Below the pieces are notes generated by a model. The model saw only the letters and a program-made list of their open reading frames with translations. It had not been told where the DNA came from and ran no database searches. Position numbers and translations under genes: made by a program. A stretch of DNA of 64,000 nucleotides from Camelus bactrianus (taxonomy: Eukaryota > Chordata > Mammalia > Artiodactyla > Camelidae). Of the stretch, positions 53,655-63,767 are shown piece after piece. Each line of letters begins with the position of its first letter. Within the stretch, counting starts at the first letter, position 1. The stretch lies in NCBI RefSeq assembly GCF_048773025.1, contig NC_133544.1:1612001-1676000 (forward strand), given 5' to 3'.

Positions 53655-54055
53655 AGATCTGGGGCCAGCACGTGGTCAGAGAGCAGGCTCAGGAGCCAGA
53701 CCAGCCCCGACCTAGTTCAAGTCCCCGTGCTGCCCATTCAGCTGAGTGACCTGCTCGAGGAATGTGACCCCACTGCCCGGCACAGGGCCCGCACACAGGA
53801 GGCACCAATGATGGTTACCACTGGCCAGCCAGACCTCCAGCCCTGGGACCTGCCAGTAGCCAGAGAACAGAGAGCCAGGCTTCGGGACGACTGGGAATCT
53901 CCCATGGCCACTGGCTGGGGTCAGGGCAGGATTCAGAGACCACGCTCGCGGGAATGATGGTTGGACCAGAATCCCGCATGTTGGTGTCCACTCCAGCCAG
54001 TGTGCCACCTTGAGCAGTGCCTCTGCCTCTCTGAGCCTCCAGTCACCAGCCACCC
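53655..54055 (+). mobile_element. Two MIR-family fragments in tandem
   Basis: First (53680-53825): GAGCCAGACCAGCCCCGACC, TAGTTCAAGTCCCCGTGCTG, GAGTGACCTGCTCGAGGAAT, GCCCGGCACAGGGCCCGCAC. Second (53960-54050): TGTGCCACCTTGAGCAGTGC, CTCTGAGCCTCCAGTC. Both follow MIR core order (gagccagactgcctgggttc...gtgaccttgggcaagt...gagcctcagttt). Confidence 0.65.
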
Positions 54056-54079
54056 ATCCTCACAATGCCAGGAGAAGGA

Positions 54080-54440
54080 CATGATCTTGTCACCCTGTTA
54101 AAGTCCCCCTAGGATTCCCCATTGTCTCTAGACTGAAGTCTGAGGCTGCTCGGTCCAGCATGCAGCTTCTTTCCCAGGCTCTCCACCCTTCCCCACCATC
54201 ACTGAGACTCAGAATCCATGCTCCAATCTTATTGAACAATTTGTTCTTCCCCAGCAATTCCAGATATCCATGCTGCTCCCTCAGGTTTCTTCACTCTCTA
54301 GCTCTGCCTAGTGAACTCCTATTGATACTGCAAGACCCTATCCAGATGGTCCCTCCTCTATGAAACTGTCCATTATTCTTATAAGTGAAGCTAAGTCACA
54401 TCTTCCTCTGGCCTTAGTGAGAGAAAAGTCCAATGTCACT
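54080..54440 (+). mobile_element. Ancient L2 LINE fragment
   Basis: Plus-strand L2 order: CTGTTAAAGTCCCCCTAGGA, TTCCCCATTGTCTCTAGACT, GAAGTCTGAGGCTGCTCGG, TAGTGAACTCCTATTGATAC, GCAAGACCCTATCCAGATGG, TCCTCTATGAAACTGTCC. Old and without an ORF. Confidence 0.7.
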
Positions 54441-55100
54441 CCTTTCTAGGAACTACTCCTGGCTCTCCACCCCCACGGCTAATACAATAGCTGTTGTGTT
54501 AGTACAATGAGGCCCCACTACCCTGGCCCCAGCTGGTTAATCCTGAGAGAGTCACATGATTCAAGTTGGGCCAATCAGAGCACTTCGCTGAGACTACTGG
54601 AACCAGAACTGGGAAAGAAAATTTCATCTCTCTCTGGTGGCCAAAGGTGTAAGGTACATAATTCAAGAGCCTCCAGCTGTGTGCCTGCTGCAAAGTGGAA
54701 CAAACCAGGAAGAGGCTTGAAGCCCCACCTGGGAGGCCAGAGGCCAGGTGTTTCCTGCAGACCTTTGGGCTCAGGTCCCAGTGACCCCTGAAGCCCAACT
54801 GCCTCCTGCCCTTCTCGTTCCTGAGGGATCAGCCATCCTTGGATTCCATACGACGCCCAAGCCTGGTCCAGGAAACCCCGTAGTCTCAGCTGCTGTGAGT
54901 GTTTCTGTCTCTGCCAACCGGAGTCCTCATCAATGGGGACAGCAAAGTCCCCTTCCCAGCTGACAGCCCCCGTAGGGCCATCCACCAGCCCCCAACGAAG
55001 GCTCCGTGCAGGCCTCCCACTCACATGGGCTCCGGCCAGGCCCTGGAACTCATGCTTTTATTTAATTTTTTTTTAATTTTCTTTCTTAAAGAAGACCCCC
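54441..55100. other. Unique or unassigned old repeat sequence
   Basis: No gene recognised. The part at about 54500-54700 (GAGAGTCACATGATTCAAGT, TGGGCCAATCAGAGCACTTC) resembles an old dispersed repeat whose family I cannot name. It also contains a CCAAT box in CCAATCAG, part of that repeat-like context rather than of a visible promoter. An A/T-rich stretch (55051-55095) precedes the SINE. Confidence 0.4.
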
Positions 55101-55264
55101 GCCCGGGGGGGAGGGTATAGCTCGATGGCAGAGTGCGTGCTTAGCATGCACGAGGTCCTAGGTTCAGTCCTCAGTACCTGTATTTAAGAAGGAATAATAA
55201 GAAAGAAACCTAATTACCTCCCTTCCCCACAAAAAACAAAATATAAATAAATCATTTTTTAAAA
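55101..55264 (+). mobile_element. Camelid tRNA-Ala-derived SINE
   Basis: GGGGGGAGGGTATAGCTCGA, GCAGAGTGCGTGCTTAGCAT, GGTCCTAGGTTCAGTCCTCA, then CCTAATTACCTCCCTTCCCC and an A-rich tail. Flanked by an 8-bp duplication AGACCCCC (55093-55100 and 55265-55272). Confidence 0.93.
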
Positions 55265-55272
55265 AGACCCCC

Positions 55273-56344
55273 CAAAATCACATAAGCTTCAGGCCCCACG
55301 AAATCTACCCCTGGCCCCTGAAGTCCGTGACTCCCCGGGGACTCAGGGCTGCGCCTTGTGTGCCTCTCTTGGCCAGGTGCCCAGCCCACAGAAGACGCAG
55401 GCCCTGTGGACACGACCCCATCCGAGCCCCCGGGGTCCTGTGAGCCACAACCAATTTCAAGCTTCCTGGCCTGGTCACCTTAATAACGCAGGCACGTGAG
55501 CGAGAGCGGAGACAGCAGCTGGCGGCACCTGCAGGTCTGCGCTACGGTCTTGTTCTAACAGAAGCGTGTCCTTAGCAAGGAGTCGGGGACGTGCTCTCCC
55601 AGGGACAACACATGCCTTATGGCAGTGTTGTATCTGCCCCAGGCCCTACAGGGGGCCATCTCGTCAGACCAATGTCCTCAGTGGCCAGGGGGACCTGCCC
55701 AGTTCTGCCCTGAGGAGCCCATGCAAACATCCCCACCCCGATCCGCGAAGGAGCCGGGGACCCCAGTCCCCCAACCAGGCCCCTGCACCACTGCTATGAA
55801 GCCATCATGCTCACTAGGGCTCCTGCCACTAAATCAACCCCTAACGAGCTCCCCCTGATTTCTCCAAGGCAACTGTGGCCACACAAAGTGCAACGTAAAT
55901 GTTAATAAGACGACGGCCGTCCAGAAGCCCAGGAACGGGCGCGTGGGAAACGATAATTCATCCTGCGTTTGCCGAGGCAGGCCAGGCTCACACACCAGGG
56001 ACAAGCTGGCCTCTGTAACTTAACTGGCGCCCTCTTAAAGGCACAGCAACCTGCTCCCGGAGAAAGCGGCCTCCTCCGCGGCAATGCGATCTTGTGACAT
56101 GGGAACAACACACGCCGGGTCCCCACAGCAGGTGAGACGCAGCCACATGGAGGGAGTTCTCCGCAGGGTCAGCAGGTGGGGCCAAATGCAGCAGCCATGC
56201 TGGGGACAAGCTGTATAGACGCAGCCTAGTTATTTTAACAGCCAGCTCAGCATCCCCAAGGCAGAGGCAGACGGATCAACCACGTCACCCAGGACAAGAG
56301 TGGCCACCTGAGAGGCGTGTGGCGTTTTGCTGCAATCATGCCTG
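55273..56344. other. Unique sequence with a possible conserved core
   Basis: No gene recognised. At about 55868-56045 AT-richer words appear: GTGCAACGTAAATGTTAATA, GGAAACGATAATTCATCC, CCCTCTTAAAGGCACAGC. They are repeat-free and could be a regulatory element (TAAT and GATAATTC cores). Confidence 0.4.
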
Positions 56345-56460
56345 ACCCCCACCACCGCTGGGTCTCATGGGTGTTACTGACCCAACTTGCAGGTGAGAAA
56401 ACTGAGGCTCCAGGAAGCATCGGCTGCTCTTAGGGAGAGAACTGGAGTTGGGGTCCTAAG
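56345..56460 (-). mobile_element. MIR/L2-like antisense fragment
   Basis: ACTGACCCAACTTGCAGGTG and GAGAAAACTGAGGCTCCAGG follow the antisense MIR core. Confidence 0.55.
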
Positions 56461-58459
56461 CACGCCGGCCCGCCTGCCAGCCACGCCGCCCACAGAGGCC
56501 CGGTTCCCCAAAAGAGACCAGCCAGGGTGACGGGGGCAGAGGGGCCCCAGGGCCCCAGGGATGGTCAGGCAAGTCCTACCCTTGGTCTTCCTTGGCAAGG
56601 AAGGTTGGGAGCCTCAATCAAGGTCGCACAGCAAGGTCAGGCTGACCTTGACCTCAAGCCAGTGCCTTCTCCTCAACCCCAGGCTGGGGTGGGGGGGGGG
56701 CTTGGGAAGGGGTCTTCTCAGCCATTTTCAGAGTCCCCTGGCTTCCTGGACTCCCCACGTTTCACTAGGGCTCAGTCCACCCCTGGTGTCCCACCCAGCT
56801 GGCCCCCATGGCCCACAGGACTCCTGGGGCCAAGGAACCTGCTTGGACCACCACTTTCTACCTACCTGGCTGACATCCTCAGTGTCTCCAGGTGACACCC
56901 ACACCTGGCAGGGCAGGGCCAGGTCATTCAATGACGAAGGTGGCCGTGTCGGAGGGCTTCCCCACTCCCAGGGACCACAGCACCTTCTCTGGCCCAGGAG
57001 TCCACACACACCGTTGGTCACAGCCACCCTGTCCCCTGCCAGTGAGACAGGGCTGAAGCCACATGGGCAAGGCCACCTGAGGCAGTGGGCAGAGCCTGAG
57101 GTCCCCAGACCCAAGGCCGACGGGCACAGTGTGGCCAGGTAGGTCTGAGGCAGGGCACCCCCACCATGAGACGGAGTTAAGAAGCCCGCCTTGCCAGCCG
57201 GGAGGGCTCAGCCTGTGCCCCTGGGCCCCTGAAGTGGCCGAATCTATGGCCAGAGCCTGGTGGGCCCTCTATAGAGCCCCCTCCTGTGCGTCCCACTCTT
57301 CCTGGGTCACCTCAGACCTTGTGCCCGTTAGCCAACAATGCCTGGCTGTCCCGAGCTGACATCTGACCTTGGGGTCATGGACCCCAGCCCAGACCACCCT
57401 CTCTGAGCTCCTGGAGCAGATCAGATCTAACCCCTTAAGCTGCCAGCCCATGGTGAGGGACGGGCTGGGGAGGGGAGGCTCGATGAGTCTCTTTGGAGAT
57501 GTTCCCCAGATACTAAACAGCAGAGTCTCATGAGCGGGTCCAAGTCGTGGGAAAGAGTTGGACGCTGGGGGCCCCCAGCAGCGGGCTGGGGACCAGAGGC
57601 CAAGCAGACAGGGAGCCACGCCCGCAGAGACCATGCCCTCAGGACAGGCCATCACTGCAGGGAGTTTGGGGTTTGTGTTTTGCTGTGACTACGGTTCGGC
57701 TATAAAGGGACCCTCGCCAGGGTCCTTGACTCATCAGAGGAGGAGGAAGGGCCGGTGGGGTGGGGGACAGCGGGCCACGTGTCCAGCCTCCCAGGAGGCG
57801 AGGTGCAGGTACAGGAGTATAGCTGCGGGCTGGTGTCCCCTCCTGCCCTGCGGTGGCAGCTACGCTCCCTCCAGTCAATGAAAATCCATCCGGGTTTAAT
57901 GAAAATGTTAACCTCAATTTCACCTGGTTTCCTCTCTGCGCCACCAAGGTCTGAGCACAGGGAGGACCATCCCCAGGGCTGGAGGATGTCCCGCAGCCCC
58001 CAAGCCACAAGCAGACCCATCCCGCGGCCAGCCCGACGCAGTGGGCTCCGTGGAAGCCAAACAGGCCCCGCCAGCACCCCCTGCCCCGCCTGCTCCCCTC
58101 CCCTGCCCCAAGCTGCCTAACACCTCCTGCGGGGGCTGCACCCGGGCACAGCCTGGGCCGTGGGCAGTTTCTAGCGATGGAGGCGCACTGGGGGCGGAGG
58201 CCCTGGGAGCAGGTCTTTAACCTGCTCACCGAGGAAAGCGGGAAGGGCTTTTTCCAATTACCTCAAACACAGGAGTCTGGGTTTCCATGTCAGAGAACAC
58301 ACATTTCATCATCTTTATCTCCTCTGTCAGGGCCCAGAGCGGATGTTTCACTGAGGTCCCAGGAGGTGGCTCCATGCAGAGTAATCAGAGCCGGGCTCCG
58401 AGCCACCCAGCTGACCGGCAGGAGCCAGCCTCCCAGATGGTCAGATGGCAGCGGGTGGT
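56461..58459. other. GC-rich unique sequence
   Basis: No gene recognised. Contains the G-run at 56686-56712 and a small AT-rich piece near 57876-57935 (CAATGAAAATCCATCC, GGTTTAATGAAAATG, TTAACCTCAATTTCACC). Frames up to 196 codons overlap without domains. Confidence 0.42.
56686..56712 (+). other. G-quadruplex-prone G-run
   Basis: Runs of G of 4, 10, 3 and 4 separated by T, CTT and AA. This satisfies the four-run, short-loop pattern of intramolecular G-quadruplexes. A second pure G-run of 12 lies at 58462-58473. Confidence 0.6.
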
Positions 58460-58473
58460 CTGGGGGGGGGGGG

Positions 58474-59059
58474 CGGACACTAAGGAGGGGACTGCCCACC
58501 TCCAGGAGATGGACTCCCAGCAAACCTGAGCACCCAGGTGCCAGGGCAGAGGGCCTTGCAGGCATCAGGTTAGTCACTGCCCCAGAGCCTTTCCAAACCC
58601 AAACCTGCGCTGGTCACCCCTCAACCTGCGACTGTCCAGACTGCCCTCCCCATCTGCAGGACGGAGTCCACCTCTTCACCTGGCAACCAGTCCTTCAAAC
58701 ATCTCTCGACGCCCGCCCGCTCAGGGCCCAGGCTGCCATGTCCTTCATCCCCTGGGCTTGTCCACAAGGTGTCCCCACCTTGCACTGAGAGCCCACCTGC
58801 TCTTCCCGCCCTGGATACCGATCTCCGATCCCAGGACTGGGCCCAGGCCCTGCACCTGGGAGCTTCTGCGCCGTCCCCCACCCACCCACGGGGGTCTCCC
58901 GTCCTGGGACCTCCCCTATCCTGGCCCCCTGCTGGGGAGCGAGCTCCCAGCGGGCAGACCCGGCTCTGACGCCTTTCAGGAGCCTGGGCCCAGCTCAGGG
59001 CCGGCGCACAGCCGGCGCTCAGGGCACACGAGCTTCACTGAGCCGAGGAGCAGAGAGAA
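58474..59059. other. GC-rich unique sequence
   Basis: No gene or repeat recognised. Confidence 0.4.
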
Positions 59060-59375
59060 GATGCCACCAGCTCTCGCCCGCCCCCCATAGCCAGCTGCCA
59101 GTGCCGCCCCGGGGCGTGGGGAGCTGCCTGCAGGTAGAGCCGGGAGGAGCAGGGTCCCGCGGCTCTGGGCGCTGTGGCCGGGGGTGCGGGGAGCCGCGGG
59201 GGCCCAGCAGCCTGTGGCTCCAGGTCCCAAGCCTTCTGAGAAGCAGCCACCTTGGCCCCTACATACAGATGGGGACGCTGAGGCGCGGAGCACTCAGCGA
59301 CCTGGCCCGGGCCGCGGGGGCTGGAAGGGAGTCCAGGACCCCGCTGTTGTCTCCCCTCGGGTTTGAACCTGCTTC
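59060..59375. promoter_or_regulatory. CpG cluster overlapping an antisense MIR
   Basis: CpG-dense at 59098-59330 (GTGCCGCCCCGGGGCGTGGG, GGGGAGCCGCGGGGGCC). The right part (59250-59375) follows an antisense MIR in GC-rich dress: ACATACAGATGGGGACGCTG, AGGCGCGGAGCACTCAGCG, CTCGGGTTTGAACCTGC. As at 15.6 kb, a normally AT-balanced repeat appears to have gained CpGs. Confidence 0.4.
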
Positions 59376-60590
59376 GAAGTACAGCAGACCCCCCTGCTCA
59401 CTCCGGAGGACCCGCTACAGAGACACCCTTCACCCTGCCTGCCCTGCAAAGAGCGAGTCGCCCCCTGAGGGATGGGGAGCCCTGGCACCCCTGCACGGCC
59501 CAGGTCCCAGAGGGACAGCAGCATCCGGAGGAACACTGACAGGGACTGTGTGTCATCAGCCTCGGGGCAGCCCCTCCAGATGCAGGCAGCCCCCAGAGAA
59601 GGTCCCCCAGGAGGCCCCAGGGCTATCCCGCCTGCAGGGGGGAACGCGCCCTCCCAAGGACCTGGCCCCAGAGCCAAACATCACTTGGGGCTGAGTCAAC
59701 AGGACCCTCCCGCTGCCTTGCCGAAGCGCCTGGCTGTAAATCCACGGCTGGAATCATCCCCGAGCCGGGAGCCTCGGCATACGAGGGGAACGTATATCAG
59801 CTTCCTCCCGGCCAGCCCCGGCCCCGTACCCGGGGCTCTGTGTCGCCAGCCCGCCAAGGGAGCTGAGTTATTTATGGACGTGGAAACCAGAGACACATGG
59901 CAGCCACAAATTGAGTCCCTCCTGCCCACTCGCCATGTCACCCCCATTTATCCAGGATGAGGTGGGAAGCTGACACCGTCCCCGAACCTGTCCCCGAGCT
60001 GCCTTATTTACCGACAGCCCGGGGCTTCCAGCCATTGCGGGCTCCGGGCTGCCACCACCCACTTCCTGGATGCCGCCAGGGCCAGCCTCTCTCACAGAGG
60101 CTAGAATTCCAAAGTGGACGGGGAAGGGGTAGCCAGCATGTTATTGCTGCTGAGGGGGTGGTGGCAGGGTGGTCCCATCTCGGTGACACCTGCAGAGGGA
60201 CACTGGGCACAGCCCTGGTGTGAGCAGGGTTTCTGGGCAGATGCAGAACCAAAGGGAACACTCCTTCCCACCGAGTCTCTCCAAGGGAGGACGGACCATC
60301 ACACCCCCCGCCTGGCCTGGTGCCCCCGCTCTGTCGAGGAGCCCCCGCCCCACCCCCCGGAGCCCCACACAGAGAGGAGGCCCAGCCCTGCCTCCCATCT
60401 GGAGCCCACCCAGACACCCGCAGGCCCCTGATCGCAAGGTCACCAGGCGCTTTGTTAAAATTCATCACCATGTTCCAGGCCCCCCTCCCACCCCCCAGCC
60501 AACTGTCAGCCACTGCAGCCACGAGGAGGAGGCGACCTGTGAGCTCGGACACCTGCCAAGACCTCTGTCGCTGCCACATTAAAAGGGGCC
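59376..60590. other. GC-rich unique sequence
   Basis: No gene recognised. Short AT-rich words at 59860-59915 (GAGCTGAGTTATTTATGGAC) may be a small conserved core. GCGCTTTGTTAAAATTCATC (about 60448-60467) faintly resembles a MER-type DNA transposon end but is too short to call. Confidence 0.4.
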
Positions 60591-60725
60591 ACAGGAGCAT
60601 TTGCCACTGATAGCATCCCCAGCCTGTCGTTAAATATCGATAAAAGGCGAGTTGGGGACCAAGCTATGCAAACTAGGTATCGATCTTCCCAGGCGGGGCT
60701 GAGATAATGAGGGGCCAAGGAGGCC
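60591..60725. promoter_or_regulatory. Candidate conserved element with ATCGAT pair and ATGCAAA
   Basis: Contains CGTTAAATATCGATAAAAGG, AAGCTATGCAAACTAGGTAT, TATCGATCTTCCC and CTGAGATAATGAGG. ATCGAT is the core bound by ONECUT/CUX-class factors and ATGCAAA is a half octamer for POU factors. Repeat-free and sharply AT-richer than its flanks. Confidence 0.4.
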
Positions 60726-60958
60726 CGGACGCAGGGAGCACGGGGCCTTGGGCCCAGCAGGCCCTGGGGTCCCGGCACCAGAGGAAGGGGCGGGGCCGGG
60801 GGGGACGAGGCAGACGTCCAGCTGCCAGCTGTCCTGCCACTGCCCCTTGGCTGAGGGAAGGCGCCGCTTCCCCAGGCCAAACCCCAGGAGGGGCCTCAGC
60901 TCCAGGAGTAGAGAGTCTCCCACACCTGGATCTGAATTCCAGCTCTGCTGCCGGCAGG

Positions 60959-61350
60959 TTTTGTTGTTTTCTGTTTTTTGTTTTTTAATAGATGCATTTG
61001 GCTTTTTTTTATCTTAAAACAATTTGCGTAGTAAATGTTTAGAAGTGAGTGGCAACGTGTATATTCTTGAAAATCCCCTTTGTAAAAAACCTCAAAGGAC
61101 TGAATCATGTATGCACTTGCAAGAACAGGGATGCTGCCACATTCAAGAAGGAATAAAAATGTCTCCCTTTCGACTGAAATGGCGGCAGCTCAACATGACT
61201 CCCCTCTGACTGTTGAAATCAAGCCGGAAATCGTCACGCAGGAACCAAGCGGGACAAGCGAGGAGCACGGTGAGTGGGAACAAAAGCTTCTGAGAGATTT
61301 CCTGCGCTTGCTACAGAAAGGAACATTCTCTAGAACATTCTGACGCCCGG
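60959..61350 (+). other. AT-rich island with an exon-like open frame
   Basis: AT-rich DNA (TTTTTTGTTTTTTAATAG on the left) with no repeat I recognise. At 61179 an ATG in good context (GAAATGG) opens MAAAQHDSPLTVEIKPE, then IVTQEPSGTSEEHG, directly followed by a donor-like GGTGAGT at 61269-61275. Reading through, the frame continues WEQKLLRDFLRLLQKG to a stop at 61341. It holds a SUMO-type motif (VEIKPE). Composition is more protein-like than neighbouring frames, but no family is recognised and no acceptor or promoter is evident. It could be a first exon, a retrocopy piece or chance. Confidence 0.2.
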
Positions 61351-63002
61351 CGTTGCCGCAGGAGACAGCCCTGGGCACCCTCGTCTCACTGAGTGCACGC
61401 GGCCCGCAGCCTGCTCCCGGCCCGTCTTCCCAGACCAGCTCGTGACCCCACAGATGCTGGGCCCAGGCCCCCACGGGGAGCCCCCAGCCCGGCACGGTGC
61501 CCTCTGTCTAAGACACCAGTGGGGACATCCTTCACGCCAGAGAGATTCTGATGCAAAATGGCTCCTTTCTCAAGTGTGGTTTCTTGAAGAAGCAGCTGCT
61601 TGGGTATCAGGAAACCTCTATTTTCCAGAAACAGACCTCCCGGCGGGAATTTCCTGGCCGAGCTCCCTCCACGTGGTGGTGGCCGCGGTGACAGTGGCGG
61701 CGGTCATGATCAGCGTGGGAATTAACCTGGAGCAGGCCACTGTTGTGTCTCCTCAGCCGACACTTCCCAGCCCACCGTCCCCCCACACTGAGGTGACAGT
61801 GTTCGAGGTGTGGAAACCAAGGCCGGGTAGCGGGACCAGGCTGGCTCTGCTCTCCCACACAGCAGGGACAACGCCGGCTCCCAGACCCTTTCCTCCCACA
61901 GACCCGGGCAGCCCTGTGGGCAGGAGACCCCACTCCAGCCTGGGAAGAGCCCCACCCAGGAAGTGGCACCAGCACCCCATCCGTCCCTGCAGAGGGGGGT
62001 GGGCCTTCCAGGAGGGGGTCAGACCTCCTTTCCTGATGGCCTTCCAAAGGCCCATTCCCTGTGGGGACAGCATCCTCCCCACCCCCACCCACACCTCCAG
62101 GGCTTTCTCTTGCCTGGGAGCAAGAGAAAAAAGGATTTTCCTGCCCCTCCATCACCCACAGAAGGGCGGCCGGAGCTGTGTGACCCCCCTGCCTGCCTGA
62201 GGTGGAAATCCAATTGGCAGTCATCTTGCTCACAGCGGGGGCTCCGCATCGCTGTCACTCCCAAGGGTCAGGGGATCACTCTGCAGAGAGCCCTTTGCAC
62301 CAGTGGCCACATGTGCCCAGTTTGGGTAGGGACTGTCACTGACAGTCCTCAGCACACCCAGGAGGTCCTACAGGCCTCCTGTCACCCACTCCCAGCCTGC
62401 GGGTCCCCCCAGCTGATGACAGTGCCTCTCCCCAGCCATCATCGACCCAGCAGGTCCTAAAACCAAATCTCTGCACCCCCAGCCCAGGGGCTCTACAGGG
62501 GAGTGTCCAGGGAAGGAGCTGGGGCCCTGGGCTGCCCCCTCAGCCCCACCCCCACCCCCTCCACCCGGAGGACAGGGACGGGGTGCTGCTTGCAGCCGCT
62601 GCCCCTCCGCTGGCCTCACCAGCCTCCTCTCCCAGTTCATCCCAAGGCGCTAAGAGGGCAGCCCCAGCAGGATGGGGGCGTGGGGGGCTGAAAGCCGTTT
62701 CCCATTAACCCTCCCCACCCTTCCCGCTCGTCTGCTCCTCTCTGCCAGAAATCAAGCTGCACGCCTAGCCTTTGTCCTGTTCACCACAACACTGACTGGT
62801 AGAAACAATTCGCACAACAGCCGAACGCCCTCGGAAAATGCGGTCCCTGGGCAGAGCTCGGCCAAGGTCCTCTGGGCTCCCCGGGGCTCTCGGGTGAGGA
62901 GCTAGCCCAGCAGGACGGGAAGGTGTGACCTCGGAACCAACTTGCGCTGCAAAATGTGCTCGGAAACCACCCCCAAGGGAGACAGAAAGGTCTAAAAAGA
63001 AA
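61351..63002. other. GC-rich unique sequence
   Basis: No gene recognised. The 252-codon frame (61442-62200) includes a hydrophobic run HVVVAAVTVAAVMIS but has no start context or other support. A balanced-composition stretch at about 61525-61660 (GAGATTCTGATGCAAAATGG) is repeat-free. Confidence 0.42.
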
Positions 63003-63185
63003 CATACAGTGTCGCGCAGGGAACTGGATCCAGTTTCTTGTGATGAGCCGTGACGGAGAAGAAACTGAAAGCATAGATACGCATGTAGGCGTATGTATAG
63101 TTGAATCGATTTGCTGTACACCTGAAACTCGTTGTACATTGACTACACTTCAGTAAAAACTGGGTTAAAAAAAAAAGAAGAAAAC
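63003..63185 (+). mobile_element. LINE-1 3' terminus
   Basis: CGCGCAGGGAACTGGATCC, TTCTTGTGATGAGCCGTGA, GTATAGTTGAATCGATTTGC, TGTACACCTGAAACTCGTTG, TACATTGACTACACTTCAGT and a poly(A)-type end AAAAAAAAAAGAAGAAAAC. Only the last ~180 bases of an L1 are present. Confidence 0.85.
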
Positions 63186-63261
63186 TACAAATGTGAATGA
63201 ACTCTCCTGCACAGAAAATTGATCAGGCAATTCGATTGTCTTTGAGGCTGAACATAGCCCC

Positions 63262-63737
63262 AGAGATAGGCAGTCCCAATGCTGGAACGTGGGAGTGGGA
63301 CCTTATTTGTTAAAACGGTCTTTGCAAGTGTGGTTAAGTTAAGGGTCTTGCGGTGGGGCGGTTACCCTGGATTAACCTGGATTTCTCGGGGCGGGGCAGG
63401 GGGTTCTAAATGCATCATGTGTACTTTATCTGAGGGAGGCAGAGGGAGATTTGATCAGACGCAGAGGAGGAGGCCACGTAAAGGTGGCGGCAGAGACGGA
63501 AGGGACGCAGCCACAAGCCCAGGAAGGTGGTCACCCCCAGGAGCTGGAGGGGCAGGAAGCATCCTCACCTAGAGCCTCTGGAGGGAGCTCGGCCCGGCCG
63601 ACACTTCGGTTTCAGCATGGTGATACTGATTTCGAACTTCTGGCCTCCAGATCCTGGAGAGGATACGCTTCGGTTCTAAGCCTCCTGGTTGGCAGTAATT
63701 TGTTACAGCTGCCACAGGGAGCTGATACAGGCAGGAC
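63262..63737 (+). mobile_element. Fossil MaLR-type LTR
   Basis: Words in order: GTGGGACCTTATTTGTTAAA, CGGTCTTTGCAAGTGTGGTT, AAGTTAAGGGTCTTGCGGTG, CACAAGCCCAGGAAGG, CACCTAGAGCCTCTGGAGGG, CGGCCGACACTTCGGTTTC, GAACTTCTGGCCTCCAGATC, AGTAATTTGTTACAGCTGCC and AGCTGATACAG. This is the order of a MaLR-type solo LTR, old and without internal region. Confidence 0.7.
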
Positions 63738-63767
63738 GTGTCTCCAGAAAAACACCCCATGGGTAGC

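Noticed and set aside
54570-54585. CCAATCAG as a promoter CCAAT box
   Set aside because: It appears to be part of an old dispersed repeat, with no TATA, CpG island or exon nearby.
61442-62200. 252-codon plus-strand frame with a hydrophobic segment
   Set aside because: A single Val/Ala-rich stretch is not enough for a membrane-protein call; the rest is Pro/Ser/Gly noise and overlaps a 208-codon minus frame.
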